Positions 8,367 through 17,082 of a stretch of 64,000 bases of DNA are shown here, piece after piece (positions within the stretch are counted from its first letter, which is position 1; each line of letters starts with the position of its first letter). Both the position numbers and the translations under genes were made by a program. The notes under the pieces are model-generated. The model did no database searches. It was given only the letters and a program-made list of their open reading frames with translations, and was not told where the DNA came from. The stretch is from JAPPFW01 sp965200835 (GTDB taxonomy: Bacteria; Actinomycetota; Acidimicrobiia; Spongiisociales; Spongiisociaceae), in NCBI GenBank assembly GCA_965200835.1, contig OZ241390.1, forward strand, positions 992,001 to 1,056,000. Reading direction: 5' to 3'.

Positions 8367-8900
8367 TCAATTGCCTCTGCCATGTGGCCTATTAGCCTGC
8401 GGGCATGCGGCACCCACGTCGTTGGCAATGGGTGGCCGGTGTTGGACTTGCAGCGTTGGTCGTGGTGCTCGTCGCCGGATGCAGCAGTTCCTCTGATGAG
8501 GACAGCGGCTCCCTGCCGGAAACCACCGAATGCCCCGGTCGAGATTATGAAAAGTGAACGACGACCTTGGGGCCTGAGTTTGTTCGGTCTCGGTAGGGCT
8601 GCCATCAGTTCTGCGGATGTATTGAAGGTAGGTGACATTGCTCGGGACGTCGGAATTGTCCAGGGCCAATACAACGTCGTCGTCACTGCCCGTCGCGGAC
8701 GTGATTGTCGGGGGCGGCGTATTCGCCTGCGCCAGGGCTGCGCCGCTGCCGCCGGTCAGCAGCGCAGCCAGAAGAGCAACCGCTAGCGACGCTGCGAACG
8801 CTAGAGAGAGGGAGCTTCTACCGCCCCCCTCCTGGCCAGGACCGCGCACACTCAAGCTGAGCGCGCTACCGACCTGGTGGTGGTTCCGAGTCCTGAGCAT
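8367..8900 (-). pseudogene. N-terminal fragment of a secreted FnIII-like protein
   Basis: From ATG 8900, with AAGGA nine bases upstream, the frame encodes a long signal peptide (hydrophobic core FAASLAVALLAALLTGG, cleavage near ALAQA) and then the beginning of a fibronectin-III-like domain (TPPPTITSATGSDDDVVLAL, later SSFTFHNLD). After about 8560 the homology ends and the frame runs antisense to the lipoprotein start at 8405. The start of the gene survives but the body is lost. It resembles the organisation of the FnIII exoprotein at 9,175-12,235. Confidence 0.6.
8405..8557 (+). CDS. Small lipoprotein or truncated lipoprotein start
   Basis: A 50-residue frame beginning MRHPRRWQW, then a hydrophobic stretch ending LVVVLVAGC and a Ser/Asp/Glu-rich tail. 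This is a textbook lipoprotein signal peptide with lipobox VAGC, cysteine at residue 26. The mature part is only 25 residues, so this may be the 5' stub of a longer lipoprotein gene. The ribosome binding site is weak. It lies between two relics of exoprotein genes and runs opposite to them. Confidence 0.45.
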   Translation: MRHPRRWQWVAGVGLAALVVVLVAGCSSSSDEDSGSLPETTECPGRDYEK

Positions 8901-9106
8901 GATGCGGCATCCTTCGACTGGTCCGCGAGAGGGGGTCCACGGTGCCAGACTCCCTCCGACACCTACAGAACGCCACTTGTGCGACGAAACCACCAGGTGA
9001 AGCAGTTACCGAGCGTCGACCGCCGGAGTAATGGTGTGTTCCAACCCCTCAAGGGAGACAGTCGGGCAAACGACGCTGGCCCCCTCGGAGGACAGCGACG
9101 GAGCTA

Positions 9107-9140
9107 GTTGTCGAGGGTGAACGTGAATTCGCCGGCAGTC
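9107..9140 (-). pseudogene. Second short relic of the exoprotein C-terminal end
   Basis: The plus-strand bases from 9107 (TAGTTGTCGAGGGTGAACGT and onward) nearly repeat those at 9176 (TAGTTGTTGAGGGTGAAGGT), the end of the FnIII exoprotein. Only about 35 bases are alike. The rest of 8901-9174 shows no coding sequence on either strand that I trust. Confidence 0.5.
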
Positions 9141-9174
9141 GCGGGTCACTGCGTTGCAGCGTGCAGGCGCGGGG

Positions 9175-12100
9175 TTAGTTGTTGAGGGTGAAGGTGAACT
9201 CGTCGCTGGCGGTGCCGCCTTCGGAGTCGGTGGCGGTGATCTTCACCGTCAACGTCTGGGAGACGGCGTGGCCGCCCTCGAGGGTTAGCACCGACCCGTT
9301 CCAGGAGCCGCTGAGCTTGTTGCGGGCGATCTCGTTGAGCAGGCCGGTCTTGGTCTGGCCGGTGCGTTGGTTGGTGGTGGTCACCTCGACGACGAAGGTC
9401 AGGCCGTCGCCGCTGAAGTGGTCGGCCATGTCCAGCTCGTGAGTCTGATCGTCGGACAACGTGAGGTTGTCGAACTCCTCGATCAGCGTCGCCGGGTTTG
9501 GCTCGGGGTCAGCCGGCGGCGGATCAGCAGGTGGCGGGTCGTCTGCTGGTGGTGGGTCCGCTGGGGGAGGATCGGCGGCTGGCGGCGGGTCGTCTGCTGG
9601 TGGGTTGGGGTCGCCCGGCGGCGTGAGGTCGGGGGCGGGGACTTCGTCGACCAGCGAGAGCGTAAAGGAATCGCCTGCCGAGGTGCCGTCGGCTCCCGTG
9701 GCCGTGATGGTGATGGTCAGGTCCTGGGATGCGGCGTGGCCGCCGCTGAGCATCAGCACGGAAACGGTGTCGTCCCAGGCGCCCCTGACCTTGTTGCGGG
9801 CGATCTCGTTGAGGGCGCCGGTGCGTTGCTGGCCCGTAGTCGTGACCTCCACCGTGTAGACGAGGTCGTCGCCACTGAAGTGGTCGGCCATGTCGAGGGC
9901 GACGGTCGAGCCGTTGGCGATGGCGGCATCGTTGAACAGCCCGACCAGTGTCGGCCCAGCCGGCTGAGCCACCGGCGGAGCCGGATCGGACTGCGCGCCG
10001 GCGAACTGGCCGAAGGCCTGTGATTGGCCGCCGGCTTGCGATGGCGTGCTCCCGACCACTGCCAGCGACCAAGCGCTCTCACCGACCGAGTTCTGCGCAC
10101 GCACCTGCACCGCGTACATCGTGCCGCTGTTCAAGCCGGTGATCTCCCGCGTCGCTGCAGTGTCAAGCGTTGTGCCGTCACTCGTGTCGTTGGCGTCGGC
10201 GCCGTGGTCGGTCCAGTCGCCGTTCGGCAGGGCCCGGTATCGCACGTCGTAGTCGCTGATCGCGGTGCCGTGGTCGGCGGGCACGTCCCAGCTCACATTG
10301 AGCTTGGCGTCGCCGGCGCTGACCGACTCGATCGCGGGGCTGTCAGGCACGGCGCGCGTTGTCGCGGTCGCGACCTCGGACCACTCCCCGACGCCGACCG
10401 GGTTCACCCCGCGCACCCGCGCCTCATAGGTTGCGCCGCTGGTGTCGAGGGAGGAGATGACCGCGCAGCGCCCGAGGTTGGCGCCACAGGCTGGCGCTGC
10501 GCCCATGGAGATCACGCCGTCATGCGAGGCGGAAGTCCAGGATTCGGCGCCCTGCTGGCGGTACTGCACGTCATACCGGCTGGCCCCGTTGGCGGCAGGG
10601 CGCTCCCACTGGATGACGACCTGGGCGCCCTGCCCGATGGCGCCCATGCCAATTGCGCCGGGCGGGCCGAGGGTGGTCGCCGACGTCACATCGGACCAGG
10701 GTCCATCCAGTAAGTTGGGTCCGACGAAGTATCTGTTTCGTTGCGAGCCCTCACCTGGAACTCGTAGGTGGTGCTGTCGTCCAGGCCGGTGAGCTCATAA
10801 GAAGTCCACTCATGCGTGGTCAGTTCGTCTGTCCACGACGTCTCACCGGACTTTCGGTACCGCATGTCGGACCGAAAGTGTCCGAAGTAGGTGCTATCGG
10901 GATCGTTGTAGAAGTGCCAGACGCTCGGCTGCGTCCAGCGTACCTTGAGAATGCCGCGCTCCGTGGAGTAGGGCGCGCCATGCTGCCCAAACCAGATACC
11001 GGGCTTGCCGTACTGCGGCGTCGGCGCCCTCACGACATCGGACCATGGTCCGACCGTGCCCCCCTCGCAGGGGGCGTCCTCGTAGGTGACGTGGCGCAGG
11101 CGGAGGTCGTACCACGTGCCGTCGTCGAGGCCGGTGATATTCACCTTTACCGGCACCTCGATACCGCCAGAACTGTTGTAGATGCTGACGGGATGGTCTG
11201 TCCAGTCCGTAATCGAGCCGCCCTTGTACTGCACCTCAAACGTGACACAAGGCGAGAATTCCCGGTTGATCCAATTCACCCCGATCGACCCGCGCCCGCC
11301 CAGGCCGACATCTTCTTCGACATCTTCATCTTTATGTATTTGGTGTCGGGACTCGGGAATCAGGCCGGCCTTCTGCAGCGCGGCCCGGGTCTTCGCCCAC
11401 TCGACGTTGGACCACTGGCCGGCGACATCGGCGGTGTTCACGGCGCGCACCCGCAGCCGCCGGTAGGTCGTGCCGTCGTTCAGGCCGGTGAGGGTCGTGA
11501 CCCACAGTGCGCCTTTCTGTTCGATGTCGGCGGTCGAGTCGGTCCATGAGCTGGCCGAGCCACCTATGTACTGCGCCTCAAAATGGGAGAGGTGGGCGGC
11601 GTTGGGCGGATTGCCCCAGCTCATGAGGAGCTTCCCGTGGTTGAGGGGGTTGGGATCGACCTCGAGGGTGGGCTTGCCGGGCACCTGTGCGCCGGGCATG
11701 GTCACCGACTTGACGGTGGACCAGGGGCTGTCGCCGACGGCGTTGGTGGCGCGCACGCGGGCCTGGTAGGTTTGGCCGGCGCTGAGGCCGGTGATCTTCG
11801 TCCAGTGCTTGTAGCCGTCGTCGGTGGAGTCGTAGTCGGGCCAGTGGGTCCAGGAGGTGACGGAGCCGCCCTTTTATTCGAGGCGGTAGCCGGTGATGGC
11901 AGCGCCGTTGTGCCAGGGGCGCGTCCAGGATGCCCGCATCTTGTCGGGAGCCATCAGCGGGGGCGGCGGGGGATCGTCGGGATCCGGGGGATTCGCGGGA
12001 CCATCATTGACCAGACCGAGGGTCAGATTGGGCGCCACCGGCACCGACTGCGCCGTTGCCATACCGGGGCTCAGCAGCGGAGCCAGAACCGCGACGACTA

Positions 12101-12235
12101 GCAGCGCTGCCAGCGACGCTCGGAGGGCACGGAGGCGGTGCCAGTCAGGGCGAGCGGGGCGGACACGGCGACGAGCCGCCGAGCCCGTCAGTTCATGTGT
12201 TCACCGACTCCGGGGGGGGGGTGGGTGGCTGTCAT
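9175..12235 (-). pseudogene. Secreted fibronectin-III exoprotein gene with shared C-terminal cassette, disrupted
   Basis: Reading from 12235 the locus encodes a signal peptide (hydrophobic SLAALLVVAVLAPLLSPG, cleavage after ATA), about six FnIII-like repeats recognisable by WS(D/N/T)V strand ends, and then two cadherin-like modules (HFSGDDL/HFSGDGL ... NEIARNK) joined by a PPPADPPPADP proline-rich linker. Three lesions interrupt it: a C10 run just after the ATG puts that ATG out of frame with the signal peptide; TAA at 11874-11876 replaces a tyrosine codon in YRLE(Y)KGG; and a frameshift near 10,690 breaks PWSDVTSA. The longest intact pieces are 10,686-11,756 and 9,175-10,689. Probable role: extracellular adhesion or binding. 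Sequencing error is possible but less likely, because most neighbouring catabolic genes are intact. Confidence 0.8.
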
Positions 12236-12924
12236 GATCGGGTTCCTCTCCTGAAATCGTGGATGCGCTGGCTGCTGGCCTGATGTTCGGTCCTGCGCAG
12301 GTTCCCGACCATCACCACGACATGTTCTCCTGTGGTTAGCTCGTTTGGTGAGTCAGATTGTACCGACTCTTCGGATTGTGTGTGGGGGAGGGGTGGTGAG
12401 GTTTAGATTCCAGTTGAAGGCCACTGCATCACTATCCCAGATACTACAAAGACGGACTAACGGCGGCCCGTCCCAGGTTGACCTTTCGTCTGGCAGCTCT
12501 CCTGTATGTGTTTCTCTCATTTCACCTGGACAAATGCCTTGACGGACCCGTAGACAGGGTGGCTGCCGTCTCTCCAAGAGAGCGGGACACCCCCTTGGCA
12601 GATCGTACGGCGCCTTCGCGGACTCGCTGGGCTTGCCAACCCGTTCGTCTATAGACCAGGAGCGGGACTTGTCGTTATAACCAACGCACAAGACCGGCTA
12701 GTTCTACTCGTAGACGATAAATTCACGGCCGGTAGTTTCATCGTCTTCCATCCTCCACTTCATAGCTCGTCACCCGGTGCACCCCTTTCTCTTGACCAGC
12801 CAGCCGGGACTAAGGAGAGCGCATGGTCCCGTGGCCGGTACCCAGGTGGGGGCTGATCGCGCGGGTCGCCGGCCTATGGCTAGGGCCGTGCCGCTGGGCT
12901 ACGGACTGCCTGTAGCATGCATCT
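12236..12924. other. Gene-free interval between exoprotein and creatininase genes
   Basis: The first 30 bases hold the leader of the minus-strand exoprotein gene, with AGGAGAGG before its ATG. The remainder has scattered short frames on both strands, none with a recognisable protein or ribosome binding site. It must contain the promoter of the creatininase gene on the plus strand, but I see no clear consensus. Confidence 0.4.
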
Positions 12925-14028
12925 GTGGCTGACCCGTCTCTTGACCCGACCGCTTACGAGTTCGCCCGGCCGGCCCGGGTGCGGCGGGTGCTGGACGAGA
13001 GACCGATCGTCTTCCTTCCGGTGGGATGCCTGGAGTATCACGGACCGCACTTGCCCCTCGGGGTAGACATGCTGACCGCCGATGCCCTCTGCCATCGAAC
13101 CGCCGCTCTCACCGGCGGGCTGGTGCTTCCGCCCTTGTGGCTGGCGGCCGGCGTCCTTCCCTTGCCGCATGGGATCTCGGTCGGCGTGCGGGTGCTCCGG
13201 TCAACGGTTCGCCCGATCATGGAGCAGCTGGCCGGTGGTGGATTCAAGGTGATCATCGTGATGTCCGGGCACGGGGCTCTCGACCACCTCCACGTACTGC
13301 GCGAGGAGACCGACCGGCTGATGGACCGGTACCCGAAGGTCAACGCCCTGACCACAGTCTGGAACGAGCTCAACGCCGGCATGGAGGGAGACATCCACGA
13401 TCACGGGGCCAAGGTGGAGACCTCCTACCTGTTGGAGTTTCACCCACACACCGTCGACCTGACCACCCTCGAGGACGACCCGAGCGCGGAACATGTCGGG
13501 GTGTATGCCGCCAACCCCAGATTCACCGCCAGCCAGGAGTGGGGCGCCACCATGGCGGACAACGCGGTGCGGCGCCTCACGAGGATCATCCGGAGTTTCG
13601 TGGGGGGAGCACGAGCCGACAGCTGGGTGATGCTCCGCCAGCTTGTGGCCCGCCTCCAGTCCGGTGACCTCGAAGTGGTGGTCGACTCGGGCCGGACATC
13701 GGAGGGTTCGCTGCGCTTCGAGCTCCACAACCCGCATCCGCAGTCCAAGTACATCACCGGCGTATCCCATGTGAGAGTTGATGGGAACCCACTCGGCCTC
13801 ACCGGCGCGGCCCTGGCCAATCCCTCGGTGGGAGAGGGCCACACCGACACCTTGGTCGACCAGCTAGGCCCGCTATCGGGTTTCTACATCCGCCGGGATC
13901 AGCGGATGGTGGTCACCGTCCCCCAAGCCGGGATCGAACCAGGACACCATACGATCGAAGCCGGTTTCGTGCTAGCGGACGTACTCGAGCTGGGCGCCCG
14001 CGGTTCCGTGACGATCATTTCCGACTGA
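12925..14028 (+). CDS. Creatininase-family metal-dependent amidohydrolase
   Basis: 367-residue protein whose first 250 residues match the creatininase (creatinine amidohydrolase) fold. Metal and active-site motifs are visible: E37-x-H39 in LEYHGPHLPLGVD with D48, SGHGALDH around H116, and HDHGAKVETS with H160 and E165. The last 120 or so residues are an extra domain not in the short family members. The substrate could be a cyclic or linear amide; creatinine or an N-methylated compound would suit the sarcosine oxidase 10 kb away, but this is inference. It starts at GTG 12925; no strong ribosome binding site. It stands alone on the plus strand. Confidence 0.85.
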   Translation: MADPSLDPTAYEFARPARVRRVLDERPIVFLPVGCLEYHGPHLPLGVDMLTADALCHRTAALTGGLVLPPLWLAAGVLPLPHGISVGVRVLRSTVRPIMEQLAGGGFKVIIVMSGHGALDHLHVLREETDRLMDRYPKVNALTTVWNELNAGMEGDIHDHGAKVETSYLLEFHPHTVDLTTLEDDPSAEHVGVYAANPRFTASQEWGATMADNAVRRLTRIIRSFVGGARADSWVMLRQLVARLQSGDLEVVVDSGRTSEGSLRFELHNPHPQSKYITGVSHVRVDGNPLGLTGAALANPSVGEGHTDTLVDQLGPLSGFYIRRDQRMVVTVPQAGIEPGHHTIEAGFVLADVLELGARGSVTIISD

Positions 14029-14286
14029 CCACACCAAGCCTCAGAACCCTACGCTCGGTCGGCCGTTCGGTAAGCGGAGGGCCTTCGAGGGGTGGCGGGA
14101 GACGGTCCAGCACCGCATGCAGTCTTTGGGAGGGGAGGCTCACCATCCCCTCGCTAGCAAGCCGCTCCAGATAACCACCAGGTTGTGGTAGCGGGCCGTC
14201 CGTACTGTCCCCCGCTCCGGGCTCTGGTTTGGAAACGCTCTCCGTCTGAAACCTGATTTAACCGACCTGCTGGATTGGTCAGCGGA

Positions 14287-15840
14287 TCATGAAGCCGCCG
14301 TGGCCAGCGGAGCGGTGTCCTCGGCAGCCTGGCGGATCAGCTGGGCACGATCGACCTCGCTGGCCTGGTGCCGGGCTGCTACCCGGCCCCGTGACATCAC
14401 CACGATAGTGTCCGAGATGCGGACCACCTCTTCGATGTCGGAGGACACGATCAGCACGGCTATTCCCTGGCCGGCAAAGCGCCGCAATACCTGGTAGATC
14501 TGTGCTCGGGCGCCCACATCCACCCCCCTGGTGGGCTCGGCCAGCACCAGCAATCTCGATTGGCGTTCCAGCCAGCGAGCCAGCACCACTTTCTGCTGGT
14601 TGCCGCCGGATAGGGTATCGACGATCTGGGATGCCCCACCTTTGCCCCGTATGTCGAGCGTCTCCTGCCACTTGTCGAACACCCGGGCCGTAGCCTTGGG
14701 GGGAAGCAGGCCACCCCGGGTCATCCACGGCCAGGAGGCCACGCTCAGGTTCTCCGCCACATTCAGGACGGTCAGCAAGCCATCGATCTTGCGATCGACC
14801 GGAACGAAACCTATCCCGAACCGCGCGATGGCATCCTTGGGGTTGCTGGGCGGGCCGCTCGCGCTCCCCACCCGCATCGAACCGCCGGTCATCTCCCGTA
14901 AACCGAACACCGCCTCGGCCAACTCCAGCGCCCCGCAGCCGATCCGTCCGAACAGCGACAGGATCTCGCCTTCCCGCACTTCGAGATCCACCTGGTGGAA
15001 TGCCCCTTCGGAGGTGGCGCCCTCCATCACCAGCACCGGCTCGCCCGTCCGGCCACCTTCAACACGCAGGGAGGCCACCTCCTCCTCCAGCTGGTGACCG
15101 ACCATGGCCTCGACAATCTGCTTGCGACCGAACTGGCTGACCGCGCCCTCGGCCACCGCGTAGCCATCCCGGAAGACCAGCACGGTATCTGCTATGCGCT
15201 CCACCTCGTCGAGCCGATGGGTTATGTAGATGATGGCCACCCCCTGGGCCTTCAGGCGATGGATGAACTCGAACAGGGCATCGGTTTCCTCGAGCGTGAG
15301 GGCGGAGGTCGGCTCGTCGAGTATGAGCAGGCGAGCACTTCCCGCTAGTGCCCGGGCAATCTCCAGCACCTGCCGTTCTGCCACTCCCAGGGTGCCGACC
15401 AGTGCCCTCACCGGCAGATCGACTCCCAGCTTCTCGAGAATGGCTCGGGCATCGCGACGGACCTGTGCCCAATCGACCAGGCCGAATCGGTTGCGGGGCA
15501 ACCGGCCCAGCGACAGGTTCTCCGCCACCGTGAGGTCGGGCGCGTCCGAGAACTCCTGGTATATGACCCTCAAACCGTAGGCGCCCGCATCCCTAGGGCT
15601 GCGGATATCGGCCTCTTGGCCATCGATGACGATCACCCCGGCATCACGCTTGTAGTCGCCGGCCAGGATCTTGATGGCGGTCGACTTGCCGGCCCCGTTC
15701 TCCCCCAGCAGGGCGAGGACCTCTCCCCCCCGTACTGTGATATCCACTCCGTGCAGCACCTCGACCCCGCCGAAGCTCTTGCGTAACCCGGTGGCTCGTA
15801 GCTCCAGCTGCTGGATCAGGTCCCCGTTATCCAGCGTCAT
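14287..15840 (-). CDS. Sugar ABC transporter ATP-binding protein (ribose/RbsA type)
   Basis: 517-residue double-ATPase subunit of a carbohydrate importer. The first cassette has Walker A GENGAGKST (residues 46-54) and the RLLILDEPTSAL and IYITHRLDEV blocks. The second cassette has the usual degenerate P-loop (GRIGCGALEL) but an intact LSGGNQQKVVLARWL signature and RGVDVGARAQIY. This layout is typical of the CUT2 (RbsA/MglA) class, which moves monosaccharides. The ATG overlaps the permease stop by four bases. The matching binding-protein gene is 9.5 kb away at 26,345-27,454. Confidence 0.93.
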   Translation of the reverse strand: MTLDNGDLIQQLELRATGLRKSFGGVEVLHGVDITVRGGEVLALLGENGAGKSTAIKILAGDYKRDAGVIVIDGQEADIRSPRDAGAYGLRVIYQEFSDAPDLTVAENLSLGRLPRNRFGLVDWAQVRRDARAILEKLGVDLPVRALVGTLGVAERQVLEIARALAGSARLLILDEPTSALTLEETDALFEFIHRLKAQGVAIIYITHRLDEVERIADTVLVFRDGYAVAEGAVSQFGRKQIVEAMVGHQLEEEVASLRVEGGRTGEPVLVMEGATSEGAFHQVDLEVREGEILSLFGRIGCGALELAEAVFGLREMTGGSMRVGSASGPPSNPKDAIARFGIGFVPVDRKIDGLLTVLNVAENLSVASWPWMTRGGLLPPKATARVFDKWQETLDIRGKGGASQIVDTLSGGNQQKVVLARWLERQSRLLVLAEPTRGVDVGARAQIYQVLRRFAGQGIAVLIVSSDIEEVVRISDTIVVMSRGRVAARHQASEVDRAQLIRQAAEDTAPLATAAS

Positions 15841-16847
15841 GATCCGCTCAGGCGCAGCCTCACCTGGTCGAGCCCGACCGCCGCCACCAGCACCACCCCG
15901 GTGGCCACGTCCTGCCAGAACGACGAGATGCTCAGCAGCGTGAGGCCGTTCTGCATGATGCCCAGTATGAAGACGCCCAGCACCGTGCCGGGAATGGTAC
16001 CCCGCCCACCGGAGAGGCTGGCACCACCCAGGATTATGGCGGCCACCACCTCCAGCTCCACTCCGGTAGCGGCGTTCCCGGAAGCCGCGTCCAGCTGAGA
16101 GGCCAGGATCAAACCGGCCAGGGCAGCCAGCAGGCCACTGATGATGAACATCACGAAGACGGTCGGCTTCTGCCGGATCCCGGATAGGCGCGCCGCGGTC
16201 GGGTTGCTACCGATGGCATAGACAGAGCGGCCGAAACGTGTGTAGCGGACGACGAACCACGCCAGCACGGTGATCAGCACGAACAGCACGATCTGGGCGG
16301 GAATACCGAGGATGTCAGCGGTGATGAAATCCACCTTGCCGTTCATCCGGATGGTCTGCCCGTTGGAGAACAGCCGGGCCAACCCCCGGTATCCCAACCA
16401 GGTTCCCAGGGTTACCACGATGGAGGCGATGCCGGCGTAGGCGGCGAGGATCCCGTTGAAGATACCGGCCAGCAGACCCACTCCGAGCGCGGCCAGGATG
16501 GCGGCTGCCGCGCTGTTCTCCTCGGCGATCACCCCGGCGATGCAGCCGCACAGGGCGGCTCCGGACGCCACTGAGAGATCGAAGTTGCCGGAAATCAGCA
16601 GCAAGGTTCCCGGTGCAGCCAGGATGCCGAGCACCGAGACCGACAGCAGGACGTTGCGCAGGTTGCGGGTGGTGAGGAAGAACTCGCTGCCCTGCCAGAA
16701 GATGAGTCCGAGGATCACCAGTACGACGATCAACACCGCCTCGGGGGGCACCGCCACCACCACACGGGCGATTCGAGCCCGCCCGCTCATCCGTTCCGAT
16801 GAGCCTTGCTCGCCGGCGCCCGTCTTGGTCTGGTTCATAGCTCGCAC
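15837..16847 (-). CDS. Sugar ABC transporter permease (RbsC type)
   Basis: 336-residue membrane component of the CUT2 importer. About eight to ten hydrophobic helices follow a polar N-terminus of about 30 residues; the block GGRGTIPGTVLGVFILGIMQ near the C-terminus is typical of BPD_transp_2 family permeases. It is translationally coupled to the ATPase (overlap ATGA at 15837-15840). Upstream lie a 75-base gap and then a decayed copy of a binding-protein gene end, which suggests that this operon once began with its own or the same binding protein. Confidence 0.92.
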   Translation of the reverse strand: MRAMNQTKTGAGEQGSSERMSGRARIARVVVAVPPEAVLIVVLVILGLIFWQGSEFFLTTRNLRNVLLSVSVLGILAAPGTLLLISGNFDLSVASGAALCGCIAGVIAEENSAAAAILAALGVGLLAGIFNGILAAYAGIASIVVTLGTWLGYRGLARLFSNGQTIRMNGKVDFITADILGIPAQIVLFVLITVLAWFVVRYTRFGRSVYAIGSNPTAARLSGIRQKPTVFVMFIISGLLAALAGLILASQLDAASGNAATGVELEVVAAIILGGASLSGGRGTIPGTVLGVFILGIMQNGLTLLSISSFWQDVATGVVLVAAVGLDQVRLRLSGS

Positions 16848-16929
16848 TCGTTTCTCAAAGAGGCTGAAGTGTGCGCAAGGGTGAAACAGCCGGAAAGGTT
16901 ACCTGCCACCTCACAGCCGCCAGCAACCG

Positions 16930-17040
16930 GGCCTCCGCCCGGGTCGGTTCGTCAATGTTGTCCTTACTTGCGGACACATGGTTCACGAACAGCGGGTCGG
17001 GAGTAGGTTCACCGACGATCATTGCCAGGATTGGCCGGAG
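16930..17040 (-). pseudogene. Relic of a sugar-binding-protein gene 3' end
   Basis: The minus-strand frame here reads LAMIVGEPTPDPLFVNHV and SASKDNIDEP, nearly the same as the last residues of the intact binding protein at 26345 (LAMIAGDPVPDPLFVNHV, VSKDNIDQF). About 80% of bases match over 105 positions by eye, in the same orientation, and the match ends just before the stop of the disrupted protease gene. The position, about 80 bases upstream of the permease, is where a binding-protein gene normally ends. Confidence 0.8.
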
Positions 17041-17082
17041 TCAATTATCCAACACACCTGCGCCACTGACAGGTGGCAGCCT

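Noticed and set aside
7910..8686. A 258-codon minus-strand frame over the exoprotein relics
   Set aside because: It joins unrelated pieces, running antisense to the lipoprotein start and through the tail relic; only its last 15 residues show homology.
12353..12691. A 112-codon minus-strand frame
   Set aside because: No ribosome binding site, no family resemblance and unusual composition; treated as chance.
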